Shown here in pieces: positions 1-10,500 of a stretch of 64,000 nt of DNA. The position numbers and the translations under genes are program-made. The notes under the pieces were generated by a model. It did no database searches, had not been told where the DNA came from, and saw only the letters and a program-made list of their open reading frames with translations. The stretch lies in assembly GCF_905171775.1 (NCBI RefSeq), contig NC_053491.1, forward strand, positions 223,858,486 through 223,922,485, in the 5' to 3' direction. This DNA comes from Rana temporaria (lineage: Eukaryota > Chordata > Amphibia > Anura > Ranidae). The stretch's first letter is position 1. Every line of letters starts with the position of its first letter.

Positions 1-188
1 AGCCACTTCCTTGTTGCCTTGACTGTGTGTTTTGGATCATTGTCATGCTGGAATACCCATCCACGGCCCATTTTCAATGCCTTGGCTGAGGGAAGGAGTT
101 TCTCACCCAAGATTTGACAGTACAAGGCCTCGTCCATTGTCCCTTTGATGCAGTGAAGTTTTCCTGTCCTCTTAATACAACCACACCC

Positions 189-193
<5 letters not shown>
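1..193 (-). pseudogene. Tc1/mariner transposase, C-terminal fragment
   Basis: The minus strand is open and reads as the C-terminal catalytic part of a Tc1-like transposase, including LGEKLLPSAKALKMGRGWVF followed by QHDNDPKHT. The Asp in HDNDPKH is the second catalytic aspartate of the DD34E family. The window edge cuts the downstream part, and upstream the frame runs into a (TA)n microsatellite at about 191, so only about 60 codons are visible. There is no internal stop. It is most likely a truncated remnant; whether the full copy is intact outside the window cannot be seen. It plays no role in the host gene. Confidence 0.85.

Positions 194-231
<38 letters not shown>
191..231. repeat. (TA)n microsatellite, left block
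   Basis: About 40 bp of uninterrupted TA dinucleotides lie immediately before the left inverted repeat of the element that starts near 232. A second TA block sits immediately beyond that element's right end (3253-3309). Confidence 0.95.
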
Positions 232-234
<3 letters not shown>

Positions 235-567
235 GTGCAACGGATCATCACCGATCCGTGATCCGAACAGGTCACCCTGTTTCGGATTGGTGCGATGCGG
301 TTGAGTTTCGGTTGAGTGCTCCGCAGCCCCGGCCATAGGAAAGTCCCAGGCTTCGGCCTAGCTCCGGAGCGGCGGCCATCTTGGTACACACATCGGCGGC
401 TGTCTCGTCAGGAAGTGAAGTTTCGTCGCCGCCATCTTGCACAGTACCCACACGCCTACACAGTAATGATAGTGAGGGGAAAGCGGACATCTTGTTACAC
501 CCAACGGAGGTTTCGATTTCACAGTTCTTTTCAACACAAAACGGAGCTTATATGCTTAAATTAACTT

Positions 568-1425
568 TGTGAAAATAGAGCAGCGCTGCGTATCTATAAA
601 TCTTATATAAACACATAATTATACATTCCATAAAACACTTTATGAAAAAAGAAAATAAATAAATGATAAAAAACAGTTCATATGTAGATTTCCAAAGCTG
701 TCACCGCTGTGAAAAAATCCTTTTTAATAATCAATTCCACTTATGTATCCAGGGGTTAAGGACATGAAACAAAAAACTTAAGTACCATAGTGTTCTCTGC
801 TTTTTAATTTATTAAAAAAGCCCTTCTAATAGAAGGGAGGAGTCGTATCTGTGATGTCAGACGAAGCACCGTGAGTCTAGATCTGCGGTGAATGAGCTGG
901 TGATTCGATACATGCTGTTTTTATTGTTATTTCTTGTAAGTGTAACTTTTTAGGGGGGCTTTTTTAATAAATTCAAAAGCAGAGAACACTATGGTACTTG
1001 TGTTTTTTGTTTCATGTCCTTAACCCCTGGATACATAAGTGGAATTGATTATTAAAAAGCGGATGGAGGAAGGTGGTGTTTGGAGTCAATTTAAACGTTG
1101 ATTACCCACACAGAGGTGCAGTCTGGAGACTGTAGGAATTACTACCATTGGTAAAGTGGATTGATCGTGGTGGACACAAGGAGTGATCTGTTTATGAGTT
1201 TTATACTCATCCTTGAGGTTAACAGGCATTTTAGCAGGTGGTGGTGTTGCATACTGAACATTGGATTCATTTAAATAGGATTTTTTCACAGTGGTGACAG
1301 CTTTGGAAATCTACATATGAACTGTTTTTTATAATTTATTTATTTTCTTTTTTCATAAAGTGTTTTATGGAATGTATAATTATTTTATTATATAAGATAC
1401 TATTTTCACAAAATTAATATTGCAG
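568..1425. repeat. Foldback (long inverted repeat), asymmetric
   Basis: Sequence 605-800 is repeated in inverse order at 966-1057 plus 1279-1400. Shared blocks include ACACTATGGTACTT, CCCCTGGATACATAAGTGG and the stretch around CATAAAGTGTTTTATGGAAT. The right arm carries about 220 bp (1058-1278) that is absent from the left arm, either an insertion or a deletion from the other arm. No coding potential is seen. It is probably a MITE, but its exact ends and target duplication are not clear. Confidence 0.75.
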
Positions 1426-1573
1426 TAGGTGTGGTGTATCACTATAAGTGTTCAGCAGCTGTGTAGACACTCAGAGGGTTATATTTGTTGCTTTTTTTCT
1501 CTCTCACATTATTATAGGAGTAATTTATTAGTATTGTGGCGCTGATTGTTTTTCTCACAATTTATGTGCTTAA

Positions 1574-2090
1574 AGCGGGAGTTCACCCATTTCTAAAAAA
1601 TTTTTTTTTCTTCCCCTAGATTCCTGCTCGTTCGGTCTAGGGGAATCGGCTATTTGTATTAAAATAGGTGCAGTACTTACCCGTTTTCGAGCTGCATCTT
1701 CTTCCGTCGCTTCCGGGTATGGTCTTCGGGAGCGGGCGTTCCTTCTTGATTGACAGTCTTCCGAGAGGCTTCCGACGGTCGCATCCATCGCGTCACTCGT
1801 AGCCGAAAGAAGCCGAACGTCGGTGCGGCTCTATACTGCGCCTGCGCACCGACGTTCGGCTTCTTTCGGAAAATCGTGACGCGATGGATGCGACCGTCGG
1901 AAGCCTCTCGGAAACCTGTCAATCAAGAAGGAACGCCCATTCCCGAAGCCCATACCCGGAAGCGACGGAGAGGATGCGTCTCGTAAACGGGTAAGTACTG
2001 CACCTATTTTTAAATAAATAGCCGATTCCCCTAGTAATAACGAGCAGGAATCTAAGGGGGAAAAGTGCCCTCTAAGGGTGAACCCCCGCT
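1574..2090. mobile_element. Kolobok-like foldback MITE with TTAA duplication
   Basis: TTAA at 1570-1573 and at 2091-2094 flanks an element that starts AGCGGGAGTTCACCC and ends GGGTGAACCCCCGCT. The whole 517 bp is close to a palindrome centred near 1830 (GACGTTCGGCTTCTTTCGG and its complement). TTAA duplication with an AG start fits Kolobok better than piggyBac, whose ends begin CC. The open frames inside it are only the two arms read on either strand. Confidence 0.8.
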
Positions 2091-2105
2091 TTAAATACAG
2101 TATTT

Positions 2106-2316
2106 GGAAATCCAACGGACTGTTTACATGTTAAACTTTAAAAGCAGCAGCAAACCTTACATGCTTGCTAATGTGACAGAACACGTCTGATTTTCACATT
2201 TCACATTTAGTTAAATGTGAAAATCAGAGGCGTTCTTTCACATTAGCAAGCATGTAAGGTCAGCAGGTTTGCTGCTGCTTTTAAAATTTAACACGTAAAC
2301 AGTCCGTCGGATTTAC
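2106..2316. repeat. Small foldback palindrome
   Basis: The left arm (AAATCCAACGGACTG, AAAGCAGCAGCAAACC, TTACATGCTTGCTAATGTGA) is repeated in inverse with few changes up to CAGTCCGTCGGATTT. The loop is near TTTAGTTAAATG at about 2205-2215. There are no genes. The neighbouring MITE (2324-3064) appears to have inserted just beyond its right arm. Confidence 0.8.
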
Positions 2317-2323
2317 ATATACT

Positions 2324-3064
2324 GGGGTAGATTCAAAAAGAAGTTACGCTGGCGTATCTATTGATACGCCGCGTAACTTCTAGAATGCTCCGGCGTATCT
2401 TTTTTCTGTATTCAGAAAACAAGATACGCCGGAATTTGGCTAAGATCTGACTGGCGTAAGTCTCTTACGCCGTCGTATCTTAGTTGCATATTTACGCTGG
2501 CTGCTAGGTGGCGCTTCCGTCGATTTACGCGAGGAATATGCAAATTAGGTAGATACGCCGATTCAGAAACGTACGTCCGCCCGGCGCATTTTTTTACGTC
2601 GTTTACGTTAGGCTTTTTCCGGCGTAAAGTTACCCCTGCTATATGAGGCGTATCCTATGTTAAGTATGGACGTCGGGCCAGCGTAGAATTTTCCGTTGAT
2701 TACGTCGTTTGCGTAAGTCGTTCACGAATAGGGCTGTGCGTAATTTACGTTCACGTCGAAAGCATTGGATTTTTGCGGGTTAATTTGGAGCATGCGCACT
2801 GGGTTACGTTCATGGACGGCGCATGCGCCGTTAGTCAAAAACATCAATTACGTGGGGTCGGCCTTCATTACCATACAACACGCCCACTACATGGATAATT
2901 TGAATTCCGCGGGCTTACGCCGGACCACATACGCTACGCCGCCTTAACTTAGGGTGCAGGTTCTTTCTGAATACAGAACCTGCCTCACTAAGTTATGGCA
3001 GCGTAGCGTATCTAAGATACGCTACGTCCGCAGAAATTTACGCCGGGCTATTTGAATCTACCCC
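2324..3064. mobile_element. MITE of the GGGNCAGATTC-like family (3-bp TSD ACT)
   Basis: The element starts GGGGTAGATTCAAA and ends TTTGAATCTACCCC, with the triplet ACT at 2321-2323 and 3065-3067. The interior is rich in TACGCCGGCGTATC-type palindromic pieces, as in the copies at 8056, 11819, 35932 and 61677. The 3-bp duplication and GGG start resemble PIF/Harbinger elements, but no transposase is present, so the superfamily stays open. Confidence 0.8.
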
Positions 3065-3249
3065 ACTGTATTTAAACACATAAGCTCCGTTTTGTTTTGA
3101 AAATAACTGTGAAATCTAAAACTCCGGTGGGTGTAACAAGATTTGTCTTGTGTTTTTTTTTTTTTTTGCTGATCCAAAAAATAATCTGATCCATGACTCT
3201 GATCCGAGGATCGATCCAATCCATGAGTTTTTTGATCCGTTGCACCCCT

Positions 3250-3252
<3 letters not shown>

Positions 3253-3309
<57 letters not shown>
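3253..3309. repeat. (AT)n microsatellite, right block
   Basis: About 57 bp of AT dinucleotides immediately follow the right end of the hAT-like element. With the block at 191-231 it is probably one original microsatellite split by insertion. Confidence 0.95.
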
Positions 3310-3310
<1 letters not shown>

Positions 3311-3850
3311 TGTATGTATCATGAGAACTGCCTTCAAGTGGTAGCACATTAAGCAGAGTTCTGCCCTTTCCCAGCAAAAAAAATAAAAGTCAGCAGCTAC
3401 ACATACTGTAGCTGCTGACTTTTAATATTGGGACACTTACCTGTCCTGGAATCCAGCAATGTCGGCATCCCAACCAATGTTTCCATCGGCTCTCGGGTGC
3501 TGCCGCCAGCATTTGTGGCAAGGGAAACAGGCAGTAAAAAGAGAGTGAAAAAGCAAAATAAAAATCAGCCTTTTAAGGCTGTGAGGCCAAAGTGATGTTA
3601 GACATCACTCTGGTCCTCCAAGGGCATAGAGTCGAGTGGGAGCCATCTTGCCCTCACGTGACTTCCTGACCATCCCTTCAGCAGATCATATCGTTTCCAC
3701 CTTACCAATCTCTCCGGTAAGCAGGGAAACAACTTGAAAGTGGCAGAAGGGGCTAGTTGCCTCTAAAAGTGATCTTGTGAAGAGGATACTGTATTTATGG
3801 CAGCTAGCTGCTGCCATACAAACATATTTAGCGTCAAAGTAATGACGACT
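3310..3850. other. Non-coding stretch with a hairpin
   Basis: No gene is seen. At about 3389-3422, AGTCAGCAGCTAC and GTAGCTGCTGACT form a strong hairpin with a short loop, probably the end of another dispersed repeat that continues with GGGACACTTACCTGTCC. The remainder is unassigned. Confidence 0.55.
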
Positions 3851-4700
3851 ACTACTACCCAAAGCAAAGTGGAGGTATAGTTGGTACTACCCAAAGCAAA
3901 GTGGAGGTAGTTAGTATTACCCAAAGCAAAGTAGGGGTAGTTAGTACTACCCAAAGCAAAATGGAGGTAGTCAGTTGTACCCAAAGCAAAGTGGGGGTAG
4001 TTAGTACCGCCAAAAGCAAAATGGAGGTAGTTAGTACCACCCAAAGCAAAGTGGAGGTAGTTAGTACCACCCAAAGCAAAGTGGAGGTAGTTAGTACCAC
4101 CCAAAGAAAAGAGGAGGTAGTTAGTACCACCCAAAGCAAAGTGGAGGTAGTTTGTACCACCCAAAGCAAAGTGGAGGCAGTTTGTACCACCCAAAGCAAA
4201 GTGGAGGCAGTTTGTACCACCCAAAGCAAAGTGGAGGCAGTTTGTACCACCCAAAGCAAAGTGGAGGTAGTTAGTACCACCCAAAGCAAAGTGGAGGTAG
4301 TTAGTACCACCCAAAGCAAAGTGGAGGTAGTTGGTACCACCCAAAGCAAAGTGGAGGTAGTTAGTACCACCCAAAGCAAAGAGGAGGTAGTTAGTACCAC
4401 CCAAAGCAAAGTGGAGGTAGTTTGTACCACCCAAAGCAAAGTGGAGGCAGTTTGTACCACCCAAAGCAAAGTGGAGGTAGTTAGTACCACCCAAAGCAAA
4501 GTGGAGGTAGTTAGTACTACCCAAAGCAAAGTGGAGGTAGTTAGTACCACCCAAAGCAAAGTGGAGGTAGTTAGTACCACCCAAAGCAAAGTGGAGGTAG
4601 TTAGTACCACCCAAAGCAAAGTGGAGGTAGTTAGTACCACCCAAAGCAAAGTGGAGGTAATTAGTACCACCCAAAGCAAAGTGGAGGTAGTTAGTACTAC
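3850..4700. repeat. Minisatellite, 30-bp unit, about 28 copies
   Basis: The unit is GTGGAGGTAGTTAGTACCAC followed by CCAAAGCAAA, repeated head to tail with point changes. Because 30 is divisible by three, several frames stay open for 270-350 codons on both strands (for example a decapeptide GGTNYLHFAL repeat on the minus strand). These frames are a by-product of the period and are not evidence of a protein. It lies just upstream of the first visible host exon. Confidence 0.95.
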
Positions 4701-4963
4701 CTGAATTTGTTGCCTGTGTCGATAATGTTACTAAAACGCTTGCCTGAATCATGCTTAGATAGTTGTAAAGGAAACTACTGCCAGACATACATGCTTTATT
4801 AAATTCCCCTGACCACATTTAATTTGCTGGTAATGTCCTGACATAAGTGACAGCAGCTTGCACTGCCCATCAATTAATCTCTACAACATATGATAAAAGA
4901 CTGGAATTAGACTTGCGGTTTGCTTGTCATGGCTAATCACCCATTAAATTTGTCATTGGACAG
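4701..4963. other. Intron sequence before exon 1, nothing recognised
   Basis: This is AT-rich single-copy-looking DNA that ends in a possible splice acceptor (TGTCATTGGACAG, AG at 4962-4963). No start codon or earlier coding exon of the host gene could be recognised between the window start and this point. Confidence 0.5.
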
Positions 4964-5214
4964 GAGGAGATTATTCTAAGTGAGGTGAAAGTCGCCTGTG
5001 ATGGTATTCCAGATGTTCTGTGCACTACTTTAATAAATCCGAGAGAAAAGCAGCGTCTGCACCGCCGTCTTCTTGGTCACATCATGATTGTCTCCGAGCA
5101 TCTGTTCCTGCACTACTTACACAAAATGGATTGGAGTAAATCACATTCTCTGTTCTCAGAAGAAGCCAATCTCACACGCTGCAAAGCACAGCTGTTGCTT
5201 GATTGCTCGAAATT
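4964..5214 (+). CDS. CCDC87: CCDC87-like protein, internal exon 1 of those visible
   Basis: This 251-nt exon has an acceptor AG at 4962-4963 and a consensus donor GTAAGT at 5215. It opens in phase 0 and ends in phase 2. It encodes about 84 residues, with landmarks EEIILSEVKVACDGIPDVLC, REKQRLHRRLLGHIMIVSEH and LFLHYLHKMDW, then FSEEANLTRCKAQLLLDCSK. From memory this matches the N-terminal third of vertebrate CCDC87, where the corresponding motif is SEQLFLRYLH. CCDC87 is a predicted coiled-coil protein that I recall as testis-enriched and linked to sperm acrosome function; no catalytic activity is known to me. The preceding N-terminal exon(s) are not visible. Assignment to CCDC87 is recall of similarity and has not been checked by search, but six further exons match in the same order. 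Confidence 0.75.
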
Positions 5215-5481
5215 GTAAGTCCCGACAAGTGGCTGTAAAATTGTCTTGTTTCCTCTCATTTATCACTGAGAAATACATCTGAGAATATGTAAATGTCTCA
5301 GTAAAACTGTCATTTTCAGAAAGACAATACCTTCCAGAAGAGAAGTTTCAGGTGCCATTTAAACTTCATTATATACATTATAAATCCCTTTTATTACTTC
5401 CAGGAGAACCATTGGGTGGAGTCTTTGATAAATAGGCCAGCCTTAGGGGAAATCTCCAGCGTGATTAAATGACAACTATTG
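5215..5481 (+). other. Start of intron 1
   Basis: The intron opens with a strong donor (GTAAGT). About 265 bp of AT-rich sequence precedes the first MITE. Nothing else is recognised. Confidence 0.5.
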
Positions 5482-5485
5482 TTAA

Positions 5486-6421
5486 CCACTTCAATACAGG
5501 GCATTTTCACCCCCTTCCTGCCCAGGCCAATTTTCAGCTTTCAGCGCTGTCGTACGTTAAATGACAATTGCTCGGTCATACAACACTGTACACATATTTT
5601 TTCATTTTGTTCACACAATTAGAGCTTTTTTTGGTGGTATTTAATCACTGCTGGGTTTTTTATTTTTTGCTAAATAAACAAAAGAAGACCCCAAATTAAA
5701 GTGGTTGTAAAGGCAGAAGGGTTTTTATCTTATTGCAGTCTATACATTAAGATAAAAAGCCTTCTGTGTGCAGCAGCCCCCCTAATACTTACCTGAGCCC
5801 ATCTAGATCCAGCGTTGTTGCAGGACAGTCTCAGCTGCCTGAGACTCCCCTCCTCACTGGCTGAGACAACAGCACAGCACCATTGTCAAAGTCAGTCAGC
5901 CAATGAGGAGAGAGAGAGGGGACGGGTCTGAATGGACACACTGAGCTGTGGCTCAGCTCGGATGCCCCCATAGTAAGCTGCTTGCTGTGGCGGCACTCAG
6001 TAACGAAGATGGACCTGAGAAGAGGAGCATATCACAAAAATACAGACAGGCTATGATTGGCCCGGTCTGTACCATGTGATCACTGTGAACAATCACAGTT
6101 AGCAACACAATAGTACACATAGGCTGTGATTGGCCCTGTCTGTACCATGTGATCACTGTGAACAATCACAGCTAGCAACACAATAGTACACAATGAATGG
6201 CATGAATGGAAGTCATCCATTGTGTACAATTGTCATGTGATCTGCAGCGATACCATGGTACCATCAGCAGTGATCTGTCCGGTGAACACAACGTGTGACA
6301 GATTGCGCCGAATCGTGGGTCTTATGTGAGGCACATTCTGGGAAGGACAGCATATCATGTCCACCCAGAACAGCAAATATCACCCCCCTTGCCATTTGTC
6401 TATAGGCCAGGTGGGAAGCAG
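5486..6421. mobile_element. piggyBac-like MITE, TTAACCACTT family
   Basis: TTAA at 5482-5485 and 6422-6425 flanks an element starting CCACTTC and ending GGGAAGCAG. The left part (CTGCCCAGGCCAATTTTCAG, then TTTCAG, then a GACAATTG motif) is shared with copies at 9885, 46364 (diverged) and 55166. A block at 5697-5780 (AAAGTGGTTGTAAAGGCAGA) looks like the end of a further repeat inside it. It is non-coding. Confidence 0.7.
6048..6192. repeat. Tandem duplication, 73-bp unit, two copies
   Basis: The unit beginning AGGCTATGATTGGCCC (6048) is repeated at 6121 as AGGCTGTGATTGGCCC. Both run through TGTACCATGTGATCACTGTG to ACACAATAGTACACA. It lies inside the piggyBac-like MITE. Confidence 0.85.
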
Positions 6422-6425
6422 TTAA

Positions 6426-7698
6426 ACAGTTGAAGCTGAAGCTTAGAGATTCAGTTATTTTTAATCAGCAACAGGGGTAGTACTTACTGTATATGAATGA
6501 TAAGTGTCCCGTGTGTTGGTGGCTGTTCTTACTTGAAATCTTCCATCCTATGCCCCCTGTCCCCCAAGAAATACCCCCACAGTTGCAATTTTCCTGTGCT
6601 GCGAGGGAAGCTGACAGGCTCTTAGCAACCAGTGATGCTGGAAATGGATGGAGCTATTGGACAGAGGGACTAGCTCCCCATCATGTCCTCTCTCTCTCTC
6701 CTAGTGATCGACAGCAGGCAGTGAGCAGACTCCGTAGCCAATAGCAGGTGGTCTGTTGCCACTGTTTGGTGTCAATCACAAGAGCAGCAGACCTGATGGG
6801 GAATTAGTGCTTTTGAATTCCATTAGGCTACACCTGTCCAGCTACAAAAATCCACTGCAGCGGAAGGGAGGAAGTTCAGCTGCACTGAGAATGGAGTGAT
6901 GGCCTCAGTGTGTCTTTGCACACAGCTCTTGCCCCAAATTCATGTACCTGTTTCCAAAAGTTGAAATAATCTGTCACCCGCACTGACACTTGCTGTGTGG
7001 TGGTACATCAAAATTCTTCAAGCAGTCTATAGATGACTCAATTTTTTTTATTCAACCAGTAGGTTGAAGAAAAATACCTGACCCCATTCCACCATCCACA
7101 TTGAGTCTGTCGTGCTAAACTGTTATGTTGAGACAATGGGGAGACTTCCCTGCCATCAGAATACACTGATCAGCACTGCAGGCTATAGCCAGCAGCACTG
7201 ATCGAATGGCAATTATCCGACAGGCTGGTTGTACAGAAGTAGATCGACTTCTGTACAACCACTGTCTCCATATATGGATTTAAATTCATCCGGTCCCTGC
7301 TGAAACAGACAATTTTCAATCTGTGTATCTTCATAGACACTCTTTTTGATATCCCCAGAGTCTATCTGTCATATTAAGTTTACTTTGAAATTCCATTGGT
7401 CCATATAAACCCGAAACAAACAACAACAACAACAATGGAAACCCACTCAAGCACTGACACCATACAGTATATCCCCCATAAAGATAGTGGATAGATTTAA
7501 ACACAAGGACCCCAGCTCTGTAAAGCAATAAGGTCCTTATGCTGCCTTAATAATTTACTAATAATTGTTAGAAAATGCTAAGTATACACGTCAGTTATAA
7601 AGTTGGTGGCTTGTCATTGTTCCTCATACTGTACATCTATAATTGTTCAGCACGGACATGTTAATAGTTAGTTAATTTTTTATTTTATTTTTTTGTAG
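6426..7698. other. Intron 1 sequence, one hairpin, no gene
   Basis: No coding region is recognised in about 1.27 kb. A 14-bp-arm hairpin (GGTTGTACAGAAGT at 7227-7240, complement at 7247-7260) probably belongs to a short dispersed repeat. The last 25 bp are a T-rich tract that ends in the acceptor of the next exon. Confidence 0.5.
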
Positions 7699-7930
7699 CT
7701 TTAATGTTTTTTCAGCCCGGCATCACCTAATTGCTGAGATAAAGGGGTCGGAAGGAAATGAACCTGACGAGGTGACTGTGGAGCAAACTGACCAGTTTTC
7801 TCAGCACACAGACAAAAAGAGGGTCCTATGTAAAAGCTCTAAACAATCCTTTACCATGGAATATTTTATACGATTGGGCAGACCTGACACTGCTGTTAAA
7901 AAACTCCAAAGAGAAACAGATCTGATGCAA
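7699..7930 (+). CDS. CCDC87: CCDC87-like protein, visible exon 2
   Basis: This 232-nt exon has its acceptor after TTTTTTTGTAG (AG at 7697-7698) and donor GTAAGT at 7931. It completes the split Phe codon from exon 1 and ends in phase 0. A nearer AG at 7714-7715 was not chosen because using it brings a TGA stop within seven codons. Landmarks are FFNVFSARHHLIAEIKGSEG and MEYFIRLGRPDTAVKKLQRE. In the human protein as I recall it, the same order is a segment after the DC-F motif followed by LNYLIQLSRP. The middle (about 30 residues, hydrophilic) is poorly conserved. Confidence 0.78.
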
Positions 7931-8055
7931 GTAAGTAAGATAATAATGTATATATATATTATTATTATTTGGTGATAGACATTCAATGAGAACTGCATTG
8001 GTTGCTCATTGCAACCAATTGGATGCTCTTTTTTATTTTCTGACTTGTAGTATAA

Positions 8056-8792
8056 GGGCCAGATCCTCAAACGAATTACGCCGGCGTATCTATGGATACG
8101 CCGCGTAATTTCAAAGTTCCCCCGTCGTATCTCTGTTTTGTATCCAAAACAAGATACGACGGAATCTGGGCTCGATCCGACAGGCGTACGTCTTAGTATG
8201 CCGTTGGATCGTAGGTGCATATTTACGCTGGCCGCTAGGTGGGGTTTCAGTCGAATTCCGCGTTGAGTATGCAAATTAGCTAGATACGGCGATCCACGAA
8301 CGTACGTCCGGCCGGCGCATTTTTTTACGTCGTTTGCGTTCGGCTTTTTCCGGCGTATAGTTACCCCTGCTATATGAGGCGTATCCTATGTTAAGTATGG
8401 CCGTCGTTCCCGCGTCGAATTTTGAAAATGTTACGTTGTTTGCGTAAGTCGTTCGCGAATAGGGCTTTGCGTAGAATGACGTCACCATCGTAAGCATTGG
8501 CTTGTTCCAGTTTAATTTCGAGCATGCGCACTGGGATACCCCCACGGACGGTGCATGCGCCGTTAAAAAAAACGTCATTTACGTCGGGTCACGACGTATT
8601 AACATAAAACACGCCCCCATCACATACATTTAAATTGCGCGCCCTTACGCCGCCTAAGTTACACTACGCCGCCGTAACTTACGGCAGGAAATCTTTGAGG
8701 ATACAAAAAAAAAAGTAAGTTACGGCGGCGTAGTGTATCTGAGATACACTACGCTGGACGGAGAGAAGCGCCGTGCTTCGTGGATCTGGCCC
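8056..8792. mobile_element. MITE of the GGGCCAGATTC family (TSD TAA)
   Basis: The element starts GGGCCAGATCCTCAAACG and ends GTGGATCTGGCCC, with TAA at 8053-8055 and 8793-8795. The interior contains repeated TACGCCGGCGTATC and GCGCATGCGCCG palindromes and is closely related to 2324-3064 (shared CGTACGTCCGNCCGGCGCAT and TATATGAGGCGTATCCTATG). It is non-coding. Confidence 0.85.
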
Positions 8793-8923
8793 TAAAAATG
8801 TATTACCGGTACCATTTTTTGTGCAGACATAGTAAGTTAAAAATCAACATTTGATTTGTTAGTATTGCAATACTATAAGTGCTACAGCCTTATTTATTCT
8901 TATATAGCAGGTTTTGTGAATCT

Positions 8924-9320
8924 AATGCCGCGTACCCACGATAAATTTTTCAGCGTGAAAAAAAAGTTGTTTTTCAAAAACGTCATTTAAAATGATCGTG
9001 TGTGGGCTTCACATAATTTTTCAGGTTCTGAAAAACGACAAAAAAAAAATTCGAACATGCTGCATTTTTTAACGTTGTTTTAAACACGTGTTACTAACAC
9101 GGAATCAGCTAAAGCAGCCCAAAGGCGAATGGAACTTCCCCTTTAAAGTGCCGTCGTATGTGTTTTGTACGTCACCGTGCTTTGCTAGATCATTTTTTTT
9201 TAAATGATGGTGTGTGGGCAATGTCGTTTTAATGATGAAGTTGGGAAAACTTCGTTTTTTAGACATGCTGAAAAACAACATTTTCTTTCATGCTGAAAAA
9301 TGATCGCGTGTAAGCGGCAA
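8924..9320. mobile_element. MITE of the GCCTCGTACACACG family
   Basis: The left end AATGCCGCGTACCCACGAT is answered by ATCGCGTGTAAGCGGCA at the right. The internal halves carry inverted TTTTTCAGCGTGAAAAA-type motifs (GCTGAAAAATGATCG on the right). This copy is diverged; the exact target duplication is unclear. Confidence 0.65.
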
Positions 9321-9605
9321 AACTCTTTGTGTTTTAAGGCACCAACAGCCTTATTTGATAAAACAGTTAAAAAAAAGGTAATCAAAAGCATTTAGTGGAT
9401 TTATTTTAATTAAATTTAGTTAAAGATGAAATCAGTTCAGTCATGGGTCATTGATCATCCTTCAGACTCTCATTATTGAATTAGCCTGAAGACATGATTA
9501 GCCATAAATAGCCTATTTTTGTTGACTGATAAAAAACAGGGCAGTGTAAAATTGCATTCCTTATAAAAAAAAAAAAAAACACTGTTTTTATGCCTTTTTT
9601 TATAG
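9321..9605. other. Intron 2 remainder before exon 3
   Basis: AT-rich, with a poly-A run at about 9565. No gene or named repeat is recognised. It ends in the acceptor TTTTTTTATAG at 9605. Confidence 0.5.
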
Positions 9606-9696
9606 ATTAGAAGTATACAGGGACTGGATTTAGAGAAGGTACATAACTTGTTTCCCAAATCTGAAGACTACAGCACATTCACAAAGAATGTACAAT
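9606..9696 (+). CDS. CCDC87: CCDC87-like protein, visible exon 3
   Basis: A 91-nt exon, entered in phase 0 and left in phase 1, with acceptor TTTTTATAG and donor GTAAGT at 9697. It encodes about 30 residues (IRSIQGLDLEKVHNLFPKSE, then DYSTFTKNVQ). The sequence itself is not strongly diagnostic; it is called because both splice sites are good and the phases join exon 2 to exon 4 without a stop. The following intron is about 21.5 kb and contains the Penelope nest. Confidence 0.65.
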
Positions 9697-9884
9697 GTAA
9701 GTATTTTTGATATTTTTATTTGTTTTAGGAAGATGTGCAAAGTAAAACCTGTACTCAAGTATGCTTATTAATGGTACACTCTTTTGTGCCTGATCATTGC
9801 AGTGACCAGGATATTAATGACAGTATGGCCATAGTTTAGGATCTGAGCCAAGAACATACTGGTGTCAAGTTGATGACATTTTAA

Positions 9885-10467
9885 CCACTTCCTCACTGGG
9901 CACTTAAACCCCCCTCCTGCCCAGACCAATTTTCAGCTTTCAGCTCTGACGCACTTTGAATGACAATTGTGCGGCCATACAACGCTGTATCCAAATACAT
10001 TTTTTATCCCACTGATGGGTGGCACTGTGGGCACTGATGGGTGGCACTGTGGGCACTGATAGGTGGCGCTGGTGGGCACTGGTAGGCAGCACTATTGTGC
10101 ACTGGCAGGTGGCACAGATGAGCAGGCGTCTGCTCTCCTTGAATGGGACCGATGTCCCTCTGACAGGCGCCGGTGATTTTTTTTTCTCCTCGCTATCAGC
10201 GTGAGGAGAAAAAATAGCTCTGTTTATACCACACGATCAGCTGTCATTGGCTGACAACTGATCACGTGGTAAGGGATCGGGATCGACCCCTTACTCCAAT
10301 CGGTGATCAGCCAAGTCTCATTGACTCGCTAATCACAGGGCGCACCGCGCGTACCCTACAAGGGGTGCGCAGGCCGCTGAAGAACGGGAGGACATCCATG
10401 GACGCCCTCCCGGCAAATTAGGTTCGCGCTGTAGCTGTCTTTCGGCTACAGCGTAGATCTGAAGTAG
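9885..10467. mobile_element. piggyBac-like MITE, TTAACCACTT family
   Basis: TTAA at 9881-9884 and 10468-10471; the element starts CCACTTCCTCACTGGGCACTT and ends GATCTGAAGTAG. It contains a short tandem run of GGTGGCACTGTGGGCACTGA units at 10016-10110. The family body (CAATTTTCAGCTTTCAGC) is shared with 5486 and 55166. It is non-coding. Confidence 0.75.
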
Positions 10468-10500
10468 TTAATGTGATCACCTTAACAAAAAGGTTTTGCC

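Larger units (their letters stand above)
232..3250. mobile_element. hAT-like non-autonomous element, multiply interrupted
   Basis: The left end GGTGCAACGGATCA (near 233) is matched in inverse by TGATCCGTTGCACC near 3233-3247. The right end reads inward as TAGGGGTGCAACGGATC, a hAT-type terminus. A second inverted pair lies inside: 470-545 against 3070-3145 (AAGCTCCGTTTTG on the right arm). Both outer ends abut TA repeats, so a duplication cannot be resolved. The body contains no transposase. It is filled with three further foldback units and one 3-bp-TSD MITE. The hAT assignment rests on the terminus only. Confidence 0.6.

Noticed and set aside
1677..2115. Frames with REASDGRIHRVT on both strands
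   Set aside because: They are the two arms of the TTAA foldback translated in both directions.
3850..4700. CRISPR-like array (regular 30-bp units)
   Set aside because: Units are directly contiguous with no unique spacers, and the context is vertebrate nuclear DNA; the same holds for the 29-bp and 32-bp arrays.
3763..4818. 351-aa and 274-aa frames over the 30-bp repeat
   Set aside because: The 30-bp period keeps frames open on both strands by arithmetic; no signal peptide, domain or splice signal is seen.
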